Positions 37,275-46,479 are shown, counted from the stretch's first letter. The stretch is DNA of 64,000 nucleotides from Sphingomonas sp. SRS2 (GCF_000971055.1 NZ_LARW01000075.1:20836-84835), one strand, 5' to 3'. The notes: a model not told the origin generated them from the sequence alone. Numbers and translations are program-made.

Positions 37275-38163
37275 TTCCACTGCCGGCGGGCGGCCGCCCG
37301 CGACCGCCTTCCATCTCGATGGACCAACCCGCGTGCTGGATGCGCGGACCAGTGCTTTTCGCTCCGACATCGCCGACGTAGCGCTCGCGGGCACGTTGTT
37401 CGCGCCGCATTACGCCGCGCCGATGTCGCGCTCCGCCCTTAGCGGCACCATGATCCGCAATGCCCCCAGCCATCAGGCTGAAGCGGCGTCCCAGCTTCTG
37501 GTCGGGGAGGAGTTCGCGGTGCTGGACCTGACGGGCGACTGGGCGTGGGGTTATTCGCGGCACGATCATTATGTCGGCTATGTCGTTGCCGACAGCCTTG
37601 GCGCACCCATTCAGCCCACACACCGCGTTGCCGTGCGCGAGGCGCTGCTGTTCGCCGGGCCTTCCATCAAATCTCCTGCGATCGGCGCCCTTCCCTTCGG
37701 CGCGAAAGTCGTCGGCGAAGCTGATAATGGCTTCATCCGGACGAGCGGCGGCTTTCTGCACCATCGCCATGCCATAGCGATCGATGAGCGCGCCGCCGAT
37801 GCGGTCGCCGTCGCCGAAATCTTCCTTGGCATGCCCTATCTCTGGGGTGGCCGTGGCGACGATGGGATCGACTGTTCGGGCCTGACGCAGGTCGCGCTGG
37901 CCGCCACGGGCGTAATCGCGCCGCGTGACACCGATATGCAGCGCGAGAGCCTGGGCGAGCTGCTGCCCGAAGAGGCCCCCCTCCGACGAGGCGATATCGT
38001 CAGTTTCCCGGGCCATGTCGGGCTGATGGTGGACGAGACGCGGCTGATCCATGCCAATGCGCACTGGATGAGCGTAGTCATCGAGCCACTCGCCGATGTC
38101 GTAGCCCGTCTCGCCACCCATCATGACCGGCCGATATTGAGCCGGCGGAGAACCACTGCATGA
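37231..38163 (+). CDS. NlpC/P60 (C40) cell wall peptidase
   Basis: A predicted peptidoglycan peptidase. SH3-like regions fill the N-terminal half (HQAEAASQLLVGEEFAVLDL and a second copy), and a C-terminal NlpC/P60 domain has the catalytic Cys in GIDCSGLTQ, His in PGHVGLMVD and a third polar residue in the HANAHW segment. No signal peptide is visible. The start is uncertain: conserved sequence begins at AFHLDGPTRV with no ATG near it, so I use the in-frame ATG at 37231, inside the end of the MarR gene; GTG at 37333 is the alternative. The stop overlaps argC (ATGA). Confidence 0.82.
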   Translation: MRSESPSISRRCAADSTAGGRPPATAFHLDGPTRVLDARTSAFRSDIADVALAGTLFAPHYAAPMSRSALSGTMIRNAPSHQAEAASQLLVGEEFAVLDLTGDWAWGYSRHDHYVGYVVADSLGAPIQPTHRVAVREALLFAGPSIKSPAIGALPFGAKVVGEADNGFIRTSGGFLHHRHAIAIDERAADAVAVAEIFLGMPYLWGGRGDDGIDCSGLTQVALAATGVIAPRDTDMQRESLGELLPEEAPLRRGDIVSFPGHVGLMVDETRLIHANAHWMSVVIEPLADVVARLATHHDRPILSRRRTTA

Positions 38164-39101
38164 CCTCCAGGGTCTTTATCGACGGCGCCGCGGGCACGAC
38201 CGGGCTGGAAATTCGCGACCGGCTTGCGGGCCGCGCCGACATCGAGCTGATCACCATCGCCGACGATCGGCGCAAGGATGCCTCCGCGCGTGCAGAGGCT
38301 CTCAATGCAGCCGATGCCGTCGTCCTGTGCCTGCCCGACGACGCGGCGCGCGAGGCCGTTGCGCTGATCGAAAACCCCAGGGTCAGCGTGATCGATGCTT
38401 CGACCGCACACCGCACCGCCGCCGACTGGGCCTATGGCTTCGCCGAGCTCGACCCCGGCCAACGCGACGCTCTCGGGCGGGCGAAGCGCATATCCAATCC
38501 TGGCTGCTATCCCACCGGTTTTCTGGCGCTGGTGCGGCCCCTGGTGCGCGCCGGCCTTCTGCCCGGTGATGCGGCGCTGTCGATCAACGCCGTGTCGGGC
38601 TATTCCGGCGGTGGCAAGGCGATGATCGCCATGTTCGAGGATCCGGCCTCGCCCGAAGCTACAGACACCGCCTTCCGCGCCTATGCCCTGGACCTCGGCC
38701 ACAAGCATGTGCCCGAGATGCAGACGCGCGCCGGGCTCGCCCATCCGCCGATCTTCTTCCCATCGGTGGCGCGCACCTATCGCGGCATGCTGGTGGAGGT
38801 GCCGCTCCATCTGCATCTGCTCCCCGGACGACCGACAGGCGACGCGCTGCGCGATGCGTTGGCCGAAGCCTATGCGGGCAGCAAGGTCGTCCATGTCGTA
38901 CGCGATAATCCGCCCTTCCTGACGATCGAACAGGCCGCTGGCACCGACCGGCTCGACCTGTTCGTCTATGCCGATGAGAAAGCGGGTCAGGCCCGGCTGA
39001 TCGCCGCGCTCGACAATCTCGGCAAGGGCGCAGCGGGTGCGGCGGTCCAGAACCTCAATCTGGCGCTGGGGCTCGACGAGACCGAGAGCCTCCGGCTGTA
39101 A
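38160..39101 (+). CDS. argC: N-acetyl-gamma-glutamyl-phosphate reductase
   Basis: A 313-residue enzyme of the short ArgC type. It has the NADPH loop IDGAAGTTGLEI, the catalytic Cys in ISNPGCYPTG near residue 117, and NAVSGYSGGGKAMIAM. It reduces N-acetylglutamyl phosphate in arginine synthesis. It is coupled to the C40 peptidase by a 4-base overlap, which is a chance-looking pairing of unrelated functions. Confidence 0.93.
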   Translation: MTSRVFIDGAAGTTGLEIRDRLAGRADIELITIADDRRKDASARAEALNAADAVVLCLPDDAAREAVALIENPRVSVIDASTAHRTAADWAYGFAELDPGQRDALGRAKRISNPGCYPTGFLALVRPLVRAGLLPGDAALSINAVSGYSGGGKAMIAMFEDPASPEATDTAFRAYALDLGHKHVPEMQTRAGLAHPPIFFPSVARTYRGMLVEVPLHLHLLPGRPTGDALRDALAEAYAGSKVVHVVRDNPPFLTIEQAAGTDRLDLFVYADEKAGQARLIAALDNLGKGAAGAAVQNLNLALGLDETESLRL

Positions 39102-39297
39102 GATCAATCGGCTAGCGCCGATCTCCGGTACCGGCCGCTCCCCGCCCAACCATCCGATATCACATGCTGGATCGGGAGGCTGGGCGGAGCAGCTTGCCGG
39201 TACCGCACATACAGCAAAGCTGGACCACAAAGCGCCATTGTCATCTTTCAAGAACAGGCGCATCTTCCCGTAACGAAAGCGATTGGGGGAGGTCGCC

Positions 39298-39714
39298 GTG
39301 GTTCCCATATGGTATTGGATTGTCTCGGCTATCCTGTTGATCTGGAACATGATCGGCTGTGGCGCTTGCTATGGCCAGATGGCGATGAGCGCCGACAGGA
39401 TCGCAACCTTGCCCGAAAATCAGCGCGACGCATGGCTAGCCATGCCGAAGGCCGCCAGGATCGCCTATGTCGTCGCGGTGAGCGCCGGCCTGTTCGGTGC
39501 GATCGCGCTGCTGCTGCGCAGCCTGGCCGCGGGCCCCTTTTTCATCGCCTCGCTTGTCGGTTTGATCGTCCAGTTCGGATGGTTCTTCATCGTCTATAAG
39601 GGCATGTCGAGGCTCGGCGCGTCTTCGGCCGCCTTTCCTGCCTTCATCGCGCTGGTCGCAGTCGGCCAGATCGCCTTTGCCTGCTGCGCCAAGGCCCAGG
39701 GCTGGCTCGGCTGA
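39298..39714 (+). CDS. Four-helix membrane protein, paralogue A
   Basis: A 138-residue inner membrane protein with four predicted helices: WYWIVSAILLIWNMIGCGAC, a second after MPKAARIAY, a third with FFIASLVGLIVQFGWFF, and a fourth with AFPAFIALVAVGQIAF. A GTG start at 39298 sits five bases after a strong GGGGGAGG site. The gene 75 bases downstream encodes a protein of the same layout. The family is conserved in sphingomonads but I know no function. Confidence 0.7.
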   Translation: MVPIWYWIVSAILLIWNMIGCGACYGQMAMSADRIATLPENQRDAWLAMPKAARIAYVVAVSAGLFGAIALLLRSLAAGPFFIASLVGLIVQFGWFFIVYKGMSRLGASSAAFPAFIALVAVGQIAFACCAKAQGWLG

Positions 39715-39789
39715 CAATGTCACGACCTTTGTAGGATCGGAGTGATGCGTGCCGTCTTCATCGCATCACAGTTTGATATCGGGAGATGA

Positions 39790-40227
39790 ATGATGAGCGA
39801 TAACATGGCCCTTCCCAGATGGTTCTGGCTTGTCGGCGCGGTATTCCTGCTGTGGGGTTGCGCGGGCATCTTCGCCTTCTACTCGCAACTGACCACGCCC
39901 TATGACGCGATGGTCGCCTCGATGGGCAAGCTCGCCGCCGACTGCATAGCCGCGATGCCAGGCTGGCTCTGGTGGGTCTATGGCGTCGCAGTGTGGAGCG
40001 GCACCCTCGGCTCGGTGGCATTGCTGCTTCGCCGCGTCTGGGCGCAGCCGCTTTACCTGCTCTCGCTGATCGCCGTGATCGTCCAGTTCGGCTATTCGTT
40101 CGGGGTGATGAAGACACATGAAATCATGGGCTGGCATTCGGCCGTGTTCCCGGCCTTCATCCTCCTGATGGCGGTCGTCGAACTCTGGTTCGCGACATCG
40201 GCGAAAAAGAAAGGCTGGATCGGCTGA
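39790..40227 (+). CDS. Four-helix membrane protein, paralogue B
   Basis: A 145-residue protein resembling paralogue A in length, four-helix layout and C terminus (AFPAFILLMAVVELWF, then GWIG versus GWLG). Helix 1 is PRWFWLVGAVFLLWGCAGI. The two probably arose by tandem duplication and have diverged widely. A GGGAG site precedes the start; the second ATG at 39793 is equally plausible. Confidence 0.72.
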   Translation: MMSDNMALPRWFWLVGAVFLLWGCAGIFAFYSQLTTPYDAMVASMGKLAADCIAAMPGWLWWVYGVAVWSGTLGSVALLLRRVWAQPLYLLSLIAVIVQFGYSFGVMKTHEIMGWHSAVFPAFILLMAVVELWFATSAKKKGWIG

Positions 40228-40268
40228 ACCATCCGTCACCCCGGCGAAGACCGGCGCGGCGCGCGGCG

Positions 40269-41264
40269 CTACATCTCGCCGCGCGAGCGGCGGATCGCGT
40301 AGAAGCGCTGCACATTGGCATTATGCTCGGCCAGCGTCTTCGCGAAGACATGCCCGCCTTTGCCGTCCGCCACGAAATAGAGCGCCGCGCTCTTCGCCGG
40401 ATCGAGCACCGCCTCGATCGCGGCGCGGCTCGGATTGGCGATGGGGCCCGCGGGCAGTCCCGCCGAGGCATAGGTGTTATAGCCGTTGACCGCGTTGAGT
40501 TCTGACCGCCTGATGCGGCGGCCGAGCGGTTTTCCCTTGGTAATCGGGTAGATCACCGTCGGATCGGCCTGCAGCTTCATCCCCTCGCGCACCCGGTTGG
40601 TGTAGACCGAAGCGACCATCGGCCGCTCCGAGGCAACCCCGGTTTCCTTCTCGACGATCGAGGCGAGGATCAGCGCCTCGCGCGGGGTGCGCGCCACCGT
40701 GGTCGGCTTGCGCGCCGCCCAGGCCTCGTCGAGCGCGCGGCGCATCGCGGTCTGCATCCGCGCCAGCACCGCCGCGCGCGGCTCGCCTGCCTCATAGCTG
40801 TAGCTGTCCGGCAGCACCGATCCTTCGGCGGGCACTGCAATCTGGCCGGTGAGTTCGGGCACCGCCATCAGCCGCTCGTACACAAGGATCGATGCCATCC
40901 CCTCCGGGATCGTCACCAGACGCTGGACCGGCGTGCCATGCTGGAGGATGTCGAGAATCTGCGCCCCGCTCACATGCGGTGGGAACTGGAACTCGCCCGC
41001 GCGAATCGGGTCTTCGGAACCAAAGCGCCTGGCGAAGCGCAGGAAATTGGTGGTCGAGCGGATTGCCCCGGCCTTTTCCAGCCTGCGCGCCGCAGCGGCG
41101 AGCGTATCGCCCTTCTCGACCCTTATGCTGGTTTCGGCCTGAAGCGGGCCGTCACCCCACCAGTCGCGCGATATCCAGGCCGCCGCCCCGACCCCGATCA
41201 GGCCGAGGATCAGGATCAGGGCGATGAGGCGGCGGATCACCGATGGCTTCCTGCGCCGTCTCAA
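40269..41264 (-). CDS. mltG: Endolytic transglycosylase MltG
   Basis: A 331-residue membrane-anchored enzyme. A basic start and one membrane helix (about 12-32) precede a LysM-like region and the YceG/MltG domain with RAGEFQF, TIPEGM and the catalytic Glu in LASIVEKETG. It cuts nascent peptidoglycan glycan strands to set their length. It overlaps the upstream fabF stop by 4 bases, the usual gene order in this group. Confidence 0.92.
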   Translation of the reverse strand: MRRRRKPSVIRRLIALILILGLIGVGAAAWISRDWWGDGPLQAETSIRVEKGDTLAAAARRLEKAGAIRSTTNFLRFARRFGSEDPIRAGEFQFPPHVSGAQILDILQHGTPVQRLVTIPEGMASILVYERLMAVPELTGQIAVPAEGSVLPDSYSYEAGEPRAAVLARMQTAMRRALDEAWAARKPTTVARTPREALILASIVEKETGVASERPMVASVYTNRVREGMKLQADPTVIYPITKGKPLGRRIRRSELNAVNGYNTYASAGLPAGPIANPSRAAIEAVLDPAKSAALYFVADGKGGHVFAKTLAEHNANVQRFYAIRRSRGEM

Positions 41265-42526
41265 TCCTCGACGGCGCGCATGATGAGGCTGGCGTTGGTG
41301 CCGCCAAAGCCGAAGCTGTTGTTCAGCACCGCCTTCACCTTGCGCTTCTTGGCCTTGAGCGGGACCAGGTCGAAATCCTCCAGACCGTCGCTGGGGTCTT
41401 CGAGGTTGAGCGTCGGCGGCACGATCTGGTCACGCATCGCCAGGATGCAGAAGATCGATTCGACCGCGCCCGCGCCGCCCAGCAGATGGCCGATCGCCGA
41501 CTTGGTCGAGCTCATCGACACAGTCTTGAGCGCATCGCCGAACAGGCGGCGGACCGCGCCGGCCTCAAGCTCATCGCCCAGCGGGGTCGAGGTACCGTGC
41601 GCGTTGATATAGTCGATATCGGACGGCTGGAGCCCTGACTTCTTGAGCGCCATGGCCATCGAACGGTAAGCGCCCGACCCTTCCGGGTGCGGCGCGGTGA
41701 CATGATAGGCGTCGCCCGACAGGCCATAGCCGATCACTTCGGCGTAGATCTTCGCGCCGCGCGCCTTGGCATGCTCATATTCCTCGAGCACGACGATACC
41801 CGCGCCTTCGCCCATCACGAAGCCGTCGCGGCGCTTGTCGTAGGGGCGCGATGCCCTTTCGGGCTCGTCATTGAAATCGGTCGACAGCGCGCGCGCCTGG
41901 GCGAAGCCGGCGATGCCGAGGGGGCAGATCGCGCCCTCGGCGCCGCCTGCCAGCATGACGTCGGCATCGTCCATCGCAATCATGCGCGCGGCATCGCCGA
42001 TCGCATGCGCGCCCGTCGAACAGGCGGTGACGACCGCGTGATTCGGCCCGCGCAGACCGTATTTGATCGAAACCTGGCCCGAGATCAGATTGATCAGCCG
42101 GCCATGGACGAAGTGCGGCGATACGCGGCGCGGACCCTTGTTCTCGCAGACGAGCGATTCGCTGGCGATGCCGGGAAGGCCGCCAATGCCCGAACCGATC
42201 GACAGGCCGGCGCGGTAGCTCTCTTCCTCGGTCATCTCGGTCAGGCCCGCATCCTCGAGCGCCTGCCCTGCGGCGTCGATGCCGTAGATGATGAAGGGAT
42301 CGACCTGGCGCTGGACCTTATGGTCGACGCGCTTGTTGGGATCGAACCCATAGGGATGGTCGGCGGGCTTTACCTCGCAGGCGATCGTGCAGGCATGATC
42401 GGTGGTATCAAAGCGGGTGATTTTCCCCGCGCCCGATTTGCCGGCGATGATATTCGCCCAGGCGGTCTCGACGTCCGCGCCCAGCGGCGTGACAAGGCCC
42501 AATCCGGTTACGACCACGCGACGCAT
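41261..42526 (-). CDS. fabF: 3-oxoacyl-ACP synthase II
   Basis: A 421-residue condensing enzyme. The Cys-His-His triad is visible in VVTACSTGAHA, INAHGTSTPLGD and KSAIGHLLGGAG. It extends acyl-ACP in fatty acid synthesis. It lies between acpP and mltG on the minus strand, and a hairpin occupies the gap to acpP. Confidence 0.95.
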   Translation of the reverse strand: MRRVVVTGLGLVTPLGADVETAWANIIAGKSGAGKITRFDTTDHACTIACEVKPADHPYGFDPNKRVDHKVQRQVDPFIIYGIDAAGQALEDAGLTEMTEEESYRAGLSIGSGIGGLPGIASESLVCENKGPRRVSPHFVHGRLINLISGQVSIKYGLRGPNHAVVTACSTGAHAIGDAARMIAMDDADVMLAGGAEGAICPLGIAGFAQARALSTDFNDEPERASRPYDKRRDGFVMGEGAGIVVLEEYEHAKARGAKIYAEVIGYGLSGDAYHVTAPHPEGSGAYRSMAMALKKSGLQPSDIDYINAHGTSTPLGDELEAGAVRRLFGDALKTVSMSSTKSAIGHLLGGAGAVESIFCILAMRDQIVPPTLNLEDPSDGLEDFDLVPLKAKKRKVKAVLNNSFGFGGTNASLIMRAVED

Positions 42527-42574
42527 GGCATTCTCCTGCTTTTGGGGTGTGCCCCCTTCGTCTCGAACGGCAAA

Positions 42575-42617
42575 GCGGCTCCCCGTCCCATCGGATAGTC
42601 CGGGGTCGGGGAGCCGC
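42575..42617 (-). terminator. Strong hairpin between acpP and fabF
   Basis: A perfect 11-base stem GCGGCTCCCCG / CGGGGAGCCGC encloses a 21-base loop that can pair further. Read on the minus strand it is followed only by TTT, so it may attenuate rather than fully terminate, leaving acpP in excess of fabF. Confidence 0.6.
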
Positions 42618-42675
42618 TGAAACTGCTCGGCTCTATCACCTGCCCCGGTCGATCAACGGCCGGCCGGCGGAATGA

Positions 42676-42912
42676 TCAGCCCTTGTTGCTATCGATATAG
42701 CTGATGGCGTCCTTGACGGTCGCGATCTTCTCGGCCGCATCGTCAGGGATTTCCACGCCGAATTCTTCTTCGAAGGCCATAACCAGCTCGACGATGTCGA
42801 GGCTGTCCGCGCCCAGATCGTCGATGAAGCTGGCTTCTTCAGTGACCTTCTCGGCCTCTACGCCCAGATGCTCAACAACGATCTTCTTAACGCGCTCGGC
42901 GGTCTCGCTCAT
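42676..42912 (-). CDS. acpP: Acyl carrier protein
   Basis: A 78-residue acidic protein with the phosphopantetheine attachment site [14 protein letters not shown] (Ser near residue 37). It carries acyl chains for the Fab enzymes encoded on either side. A purine-rich site precedes the ATG. Confidence 0.96.
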   Translation of the reverse strand: MSETAERVKKIVVEHLGVEAEKVTEEASFIDDLGADSLDIVELVMAFEEEFGVEIPDDAAEKIATVKDAISYIDSNKG

Positions 42913-43017
42913 GTTCTAAACCTTCCTTAGGGTCTCTTTCGCCTGCCCTAACGAGGGCCGGCAAGCCTTGCAAGCATGCTTTATAGCGGGCGTACTGAAG
43001 AAAGCTGGGAAGCCGCC

Positions 43018-43758
43018 TCAGATCATCGCCATGCCACCGTTCACATGCAACGTCTGACCGGTGACATAGGATGCCTCCGGGCTGGCCAGATAGACGACCG
43101 CTGCGGCGATGTCGCTGCCCTCGCCCAGCTTGCCGGCGGGAATCTTGACCATCAGCGCTTCCTTCTGCGCATCGGGCAATCCATCGGTCATCGCCGAGGA
43201 TATGAAGCCCGGCGCCACGCAGTTGACGGTGATGTTCCGGCTCGCCAGCTCCTGCGCCAGCGCCTTGGACATTCCGACGAGACCAGCCTTCGACGCCGCG
43301 TAATTGGCCTGTCCCGGGTTGCCGGTGGTGCCGACGATCGACGTGATGGTGATGACGCGGCCGAAGCGCGCTTTCATCATCGGCTTGGTCGATGCGCGGA
43401 TCAGGCGGAAGGCGGCCTCGAGGTTGACCGAGATCACCTGATCCCATTCCTCGTCCTTCATCCGCATGATCAGATTGTCGCGAGTGACGCCGGCGTTATT
43501 GACGAGGATATCGAGCTTGCCGCCGAGCGCCTCGACCGCGCGCGGGATCAGCCCGTCGACCTCCGCCGCATCGCCCAGATTGCACGGCAGGATGACGACA
43601 TCGCCACCGATCTCCGCCGCCACCGCCTTCAGCGCATCTTCGCGCGTGCCCGACAGCGCCACTTTGGCGCCCTGCGCGGCAAGCGCCTTTGCGATCGCCG
43701 AACCGATGCCGCCCGATGCGCCTGTGACCAGTGCGGTCATGCCTGAAAGATCGAACAT
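43018..43758 (-). CDS. fabG: 3-oxoacyl-ACP reductase
   Basis: A 246-residue SDR. It has TGASGGIGSAIAKALA at the cofactor site, NNAGVTRDNL, the catalytic Ser in ITSIVGTTGNPGQ, Tyr and Lys in YAASKAGLVG, and ends with TGQTLHVNGGMAMI. It reduces 3-ketoacyl-ACP with NADPH. Its C-terminal motif and neighbours make the FabG assignment firm. Confidence 0.95.
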   Translation of the reverse strand: MFDLSGMTALVTGASGGIGSAIAKALAAQGAKVALSGTREDALKAVAAEIGGDVVILPCNLGDAAEVDGLIPRAVEALGGKLDILVNNAGVTRDNLIMRMKDEEWDQVISVNLEAAFRLIRASTKPMMKARFGRVITITSIVGTTGNPGQANYAASKAGLVGMSKALAQELASRNITVNCVAPGFISSAMTDGLPDAQKEALMVKIPAGKLGEGSDIAAAVVYLASPEASYVTGQTLHVNGGMAMI

Positions 43759-43778
43759 GTTTCTTCCCTTCCCTCAAG

Positions 43779-43858
43779 CGTCATCCCAGCGAAGGCCGGG
43801 ATCTCAGGCGGGGGTTCGCGCCCTTGCCCATGAGATGCCAGCCTTCGCTGACATGACG
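43779..43858. repeat. Palindromic repeat between fabG and fabD
   Basis: Arms at 43779-43806 and 43831-43858 are inverted copies matching at 24 of 28 positions, with core GCGAAGGC. This is the more common GTCATCCC...GCGAAGGC...GGGAT type, a different class from the one at 7681. Confidence 0.75.
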
Positions 43859-43863
43859 AATTG

Positions 43864-44799
43864 CTACAGCGTCGCCGCGATCGCCTCGATATCGTCCATG
43901 CTCACCACGCTGGTCGCGGTCGCCTTATCGGTGATGTCCTTGACCATCGGACCGACGACCTTGCCGCCGAATTCGACGAACTGCTCCACCCCGGCATCGG
44001 CCATCGCCGCGACGCTCTCGCGCCAGCGCACCGTGCCCGTCACCTGCTGGACAAGCAGCTTTACGATATCCTGCGGATCGGCAACCGCCGCCGCGGTTAC
44101 ATTGGCGTAAACCGGCACCAGCGGGCTCTGCACCGCGGTCTTGCCCAGTGCCTCGGCCATCGCCTCGGCGGCGGGCTGCATCAGCGAACAGTGGAACGGC
44201 GCGGAGACCGGCAGCAGCAACGCACGCTTCGCCCCCTTCGCCTTGGCGATCTCGATCGCGCGCTCGACGGCGCCCTTGTGACCCGAAACGACGACCTGGC
44301 GATTGCTGTTGTCGTTGGCGGCCTCGCAGACCTCGCCCTGGGCGGCCTCTTCGGCGACCGCGCGCGCGCCCTCGAAATCGAGGCCCAGAAACACTGCCAT
44401 CGCCCCGACGCCGACCGGCACCGCCGCTTGCATCGACTGGCCGCGCAGCTTGAGCAGCCGCGCGGTGGTGGCAAGGTCGATCGCCTCGGCGGCGCACAGC
44501 GCGCTATATTCGCCCAGGCTGTGACCGGCGACGAACGCCGCCTTGTCGGCCAGGCTGATCCCGCCTTCCCTCTGGAGAACCCGCCAGGTTGCGATGGCAT
44601 TCGCCATGATCGCCGGCTGGGCGTTTTCGGTGAGCATCAACTCGTCGGCCGGCCCCTCGACCATCAGCTTAAAGAGATTCTGGCCGAGCGCATCGTCGAC
44701 CTCCTGAAACACTTCGCGCGCGATGGGGCTCGCGGCGGCCAGCGCCTGACCCATGCCGACGGCCTGGCTGCCCTGTCCGGGGAAGATGAATGCACGCAT
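43864..44799 (-). CDS. fabD: Malonyl-CoA:ACP transacylase
   Basis: A 311-residue enzyme with the FPGQGSQAVGMG start, the nucleophile Ser in GHSLGEYSAL, and the late FGG and VPVYANVTA segments. It loads malonyl onto ACP for fatty acid synthesis. Start at 44799 (MRAFIFPGQGSQ) after GGGAG; the longer frame adds ten unrelated residues. Confidence 0.94.
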   Translation of the reverse strand: MRAFIFPGQGSQAVGMGQALAAASPIAREVFQEVDDALGQNLFKLMVEGPADELMLTENAQPAIMANAIATWRVLQREGGISLADKAAFVAGHSLGEYSALCAAEAIDLATTARLLKLRGQSMQAAVPVGVGAMAVFLGLDFEGARAVAEEAAQGEVCEAANDNSNRQVVVSGHKGAVERAIEIAKAKGAKRALLLPVSAPFHCSLMQPAAEAMAEALGKTAVQSPLVPVYANVTAAAVADPQDIVKLLVQQVTGTVRWRESVAAMADAGVEQFVEFGGKVVGPMVKDITDKATATSVVSMDDIEAIAATL

Positions 44800-44874
44800 C
44801 GGGGGCTCCCTTGTTCTGGCGTGCGGCACTAGGAAAGCTTGGACGCAGTGGCAAGCGCAAAGCCTGCGGTTGGT

Positions 44875-45564
44875 TTATCGCTTCAGGCGACCGAACGGCA
44901 ACAACTGTCGGGCCAGAGTCTGAACGGCCTTATGGTTGCCCGCCTTGAGCGGCGCGAGCATCGCCACGGCGCTACGCTGGAACACGCGATCGAGCGGCTG
45001 CGGCGTGGCGGCGGCGCTAGCCTTTTCGGCCAGCGCGCGTCCACGAGGATCGGCGGGATCGATCGATAGCCGCAGCAGCGCCGCGAGACCGGGATACATA
45101 GCGCGATTGCCACCCAGCGTAACGGCCCGGTCCATCATCGCGAGCCCGATCGCCTTCTTGGCGCCGATCGCCATACCCGCGACCAGCCCGCCGAGATCGA
45201 TCACCGAATCTAGATGCCAGGTGCCGACCGCCGCCGCCGCATCGGGGTCGCGCGGGTCGGCCGCCGCCAGCGCCTCGAACTGCTTGCGCGCAGCCATCGC
45301 GTCGGCGCGGCTACGATCCAGCTTGGCGCGATAGCCGAGCGCCATCGCACGGACGAAGGTAGCGTCGCGATCACCCGCGTCGGCAGCAAGCTGGGCCACC
45401 GCGCCCCTCTCGGCCTCGGCAATCTGCGCGAGTGCGGTCGCCTTGTCGCGGGTCTGGAAGGCGGCTTCCGCAAGAATCTGCCGCGGCGTGGCGGCCTCCA
45501 GCGGCATCGCCAGCACCGACGATGCTGCGATCATTATCGGGAGACGATATCCCCAAGAGCGCAT
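44875..45564 (-). CDS. Exported alpha-helical repeat protein (TPR-like), unknown function
   Basis: A 229-residue protein with a signal peptide (MRSWGYRLPIMIAASS..., likely cleavage after LEA near residue 24). The mature part is Ala-rich and built of helical hairpins like TPRs (ALAQIAEAERGAVAQLAADAG, ARKQFEALAAADPRDPDAAA). The start at 45564 is chosen for the signal peptide. It precedes fabD by 75 bases on the same strand and may be co-transcribed. Confidence 0.65.
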   Translation of the reverse strand: MRSWGYRLPIMIAASSVLAMPLEAATPRQILAEAAFQTRDKATALAQIAEAERGAVAQLAADAGDRDATFVRAMALGYRAKLDRSRADAMAARKQFEALAAADPRDPDAAAAVGTWHLDSVIDLGGLVAGMAIGAKKAIGLAMMDRAVTLGGNRAMYPGLAALLRLSIDPADPRGRALAEKASAAATPQPLDRVFQRSAVAMLAPLKAGNHKAVQTLARQLLPFGRLKR

Positions 45565-45790
45565 CAATGAAGCTTCATCATATGGTCCTACACCCGTTGC
45601 GGTTGCACAACCATCCCCACCGGGCCCGGTTCCCCCGCGCGGCCTTGCTTTCGACGCCATACTCCGCCATAGGCCGCCGCAGCCGGGGTGGAGACTCGTT
45701 CTCCGCCCTTGCTCATTTTGAAAGACAGCCGGAGGGGCGCCCGTGATTGGCACGGCGTCAGCGATCGGCCAAATGAAGGAAGACGCGAAC

Positions 45791-46222
45791 ATGGCTCTCT
45801 ATGAGCATGTGTTTCTCGCGCGTCAGGACCTGGCGCAAGCGCAGGTCGACGCGTTGGCGGAAGCCGCCACCAAGATCGTCGAAGATGGCAAGGGCAAGGT
45901 CGTCAAGACCGAGACCTGGGGGCTTCGCAGCCTCGCCTATCGCATCGCGAAGAACCGCAAGGCGCATTATGTGATGCTCCAGATCGATGCCCCTGCGGGC
46001 GTCGTCGCGGAACTCGAGCGCCAGACGGCGATCAACGAAGACGTGATCCGCTATATGACCATTCGTTTCGACGAGCTCGAGCAGGGCCCGTCCGCAATGA
46101 TGCGTCGTGGCGAGCGCAACGAGCGTGACGGCCGCCGTGACGGTCGTGGTGATCGGGGCGACCGTGGTGATCGTGGCGATCGGGGCGATCGCCCCCGCCG
46201 CGAAGACCGCGAATTCGCGTAA
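45791..46222 (+). CDS. rpsF: 30S ribosomal protein S6
   Basis: A 143-residue S6 with the usual [14 protein letters not shown] start and the RNA-binding core through residue 100 ([13 protein letters not shown]). The C-terminal tail carries a run of Gly-Asp-Arg triplets from a repetitive DNA segment at 46141-46190, then [10 protein letters not shown]6 pairs with S18 in the small subunit; the rpsF-rpsR-rplI order is standard. Confidence 0.96.
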   Translation: MALYEHVFLARQDLAQAQVDALAEAATKIVEDGKGKVVKTETWGLRSLAYRIAKNRKAHYVMLQIDAPAGVVAELERQTAINEDVIRYMTIRFDELEQGPSAMMRRGERNERDGRRDGRGDRGDRGDRGDRGDRPRREDREFA

Positions 46223-46236
46223 GGAGATAGAGACAC

Positions 46237-46461
46237 ATGGCACGCGCATTTTTCCGCCGCCGCAAGAGCTGCCCCTTCTCCGCGAAGGATGCTCCCCGGA
46301 TCGATTTCAAGGACGTTCGTCTGCTGCAGGGCTTCGTGTCCGAACGTGGCAAGATCGTCCCTAGCCGCATCACTGCGGTTTCCGCCAAGAAGCAGCGCGA
46401 ACTCGCCAAGGCGATCAAGCGCGCCCGTCACATCGGGCTGCTTCCGTACATCGTCAAGTAA
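46237..46461 (+). CDS. rpsR: 30S ribosomal protein S18
   Basis: A 74-residue basic protein with [21 protein letters not shown] and [27 protein letters not shown], the S18 signature. It starts 14 bases after rpsF behind an AAGGAGA site. Confidence 0.97.
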   Translation: MARAFFRRRKSCPFSAKDAPRIDFKDVRLLQGFVSERGKIVPSRITAVSAKKQRELAKAIKRARHIGLLPYIVK

Positions 46462-46479
46462 GAAGGGAGGACCGCCAAC

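Noticed and set aside
39102..39297. Imperfect inverted repeat between argC and the membrane protein gene
   Set aside because: Stems are short and interrupted, there is no T-run, and I could not assign it to a riboswitch or terminator.
46141..46190. Short tandem repeat considered as a CRISPR-like array
   Set aside because: The units are 9-base in-frame Gly-Asp-Arg codons within rpsF and have no spacers.
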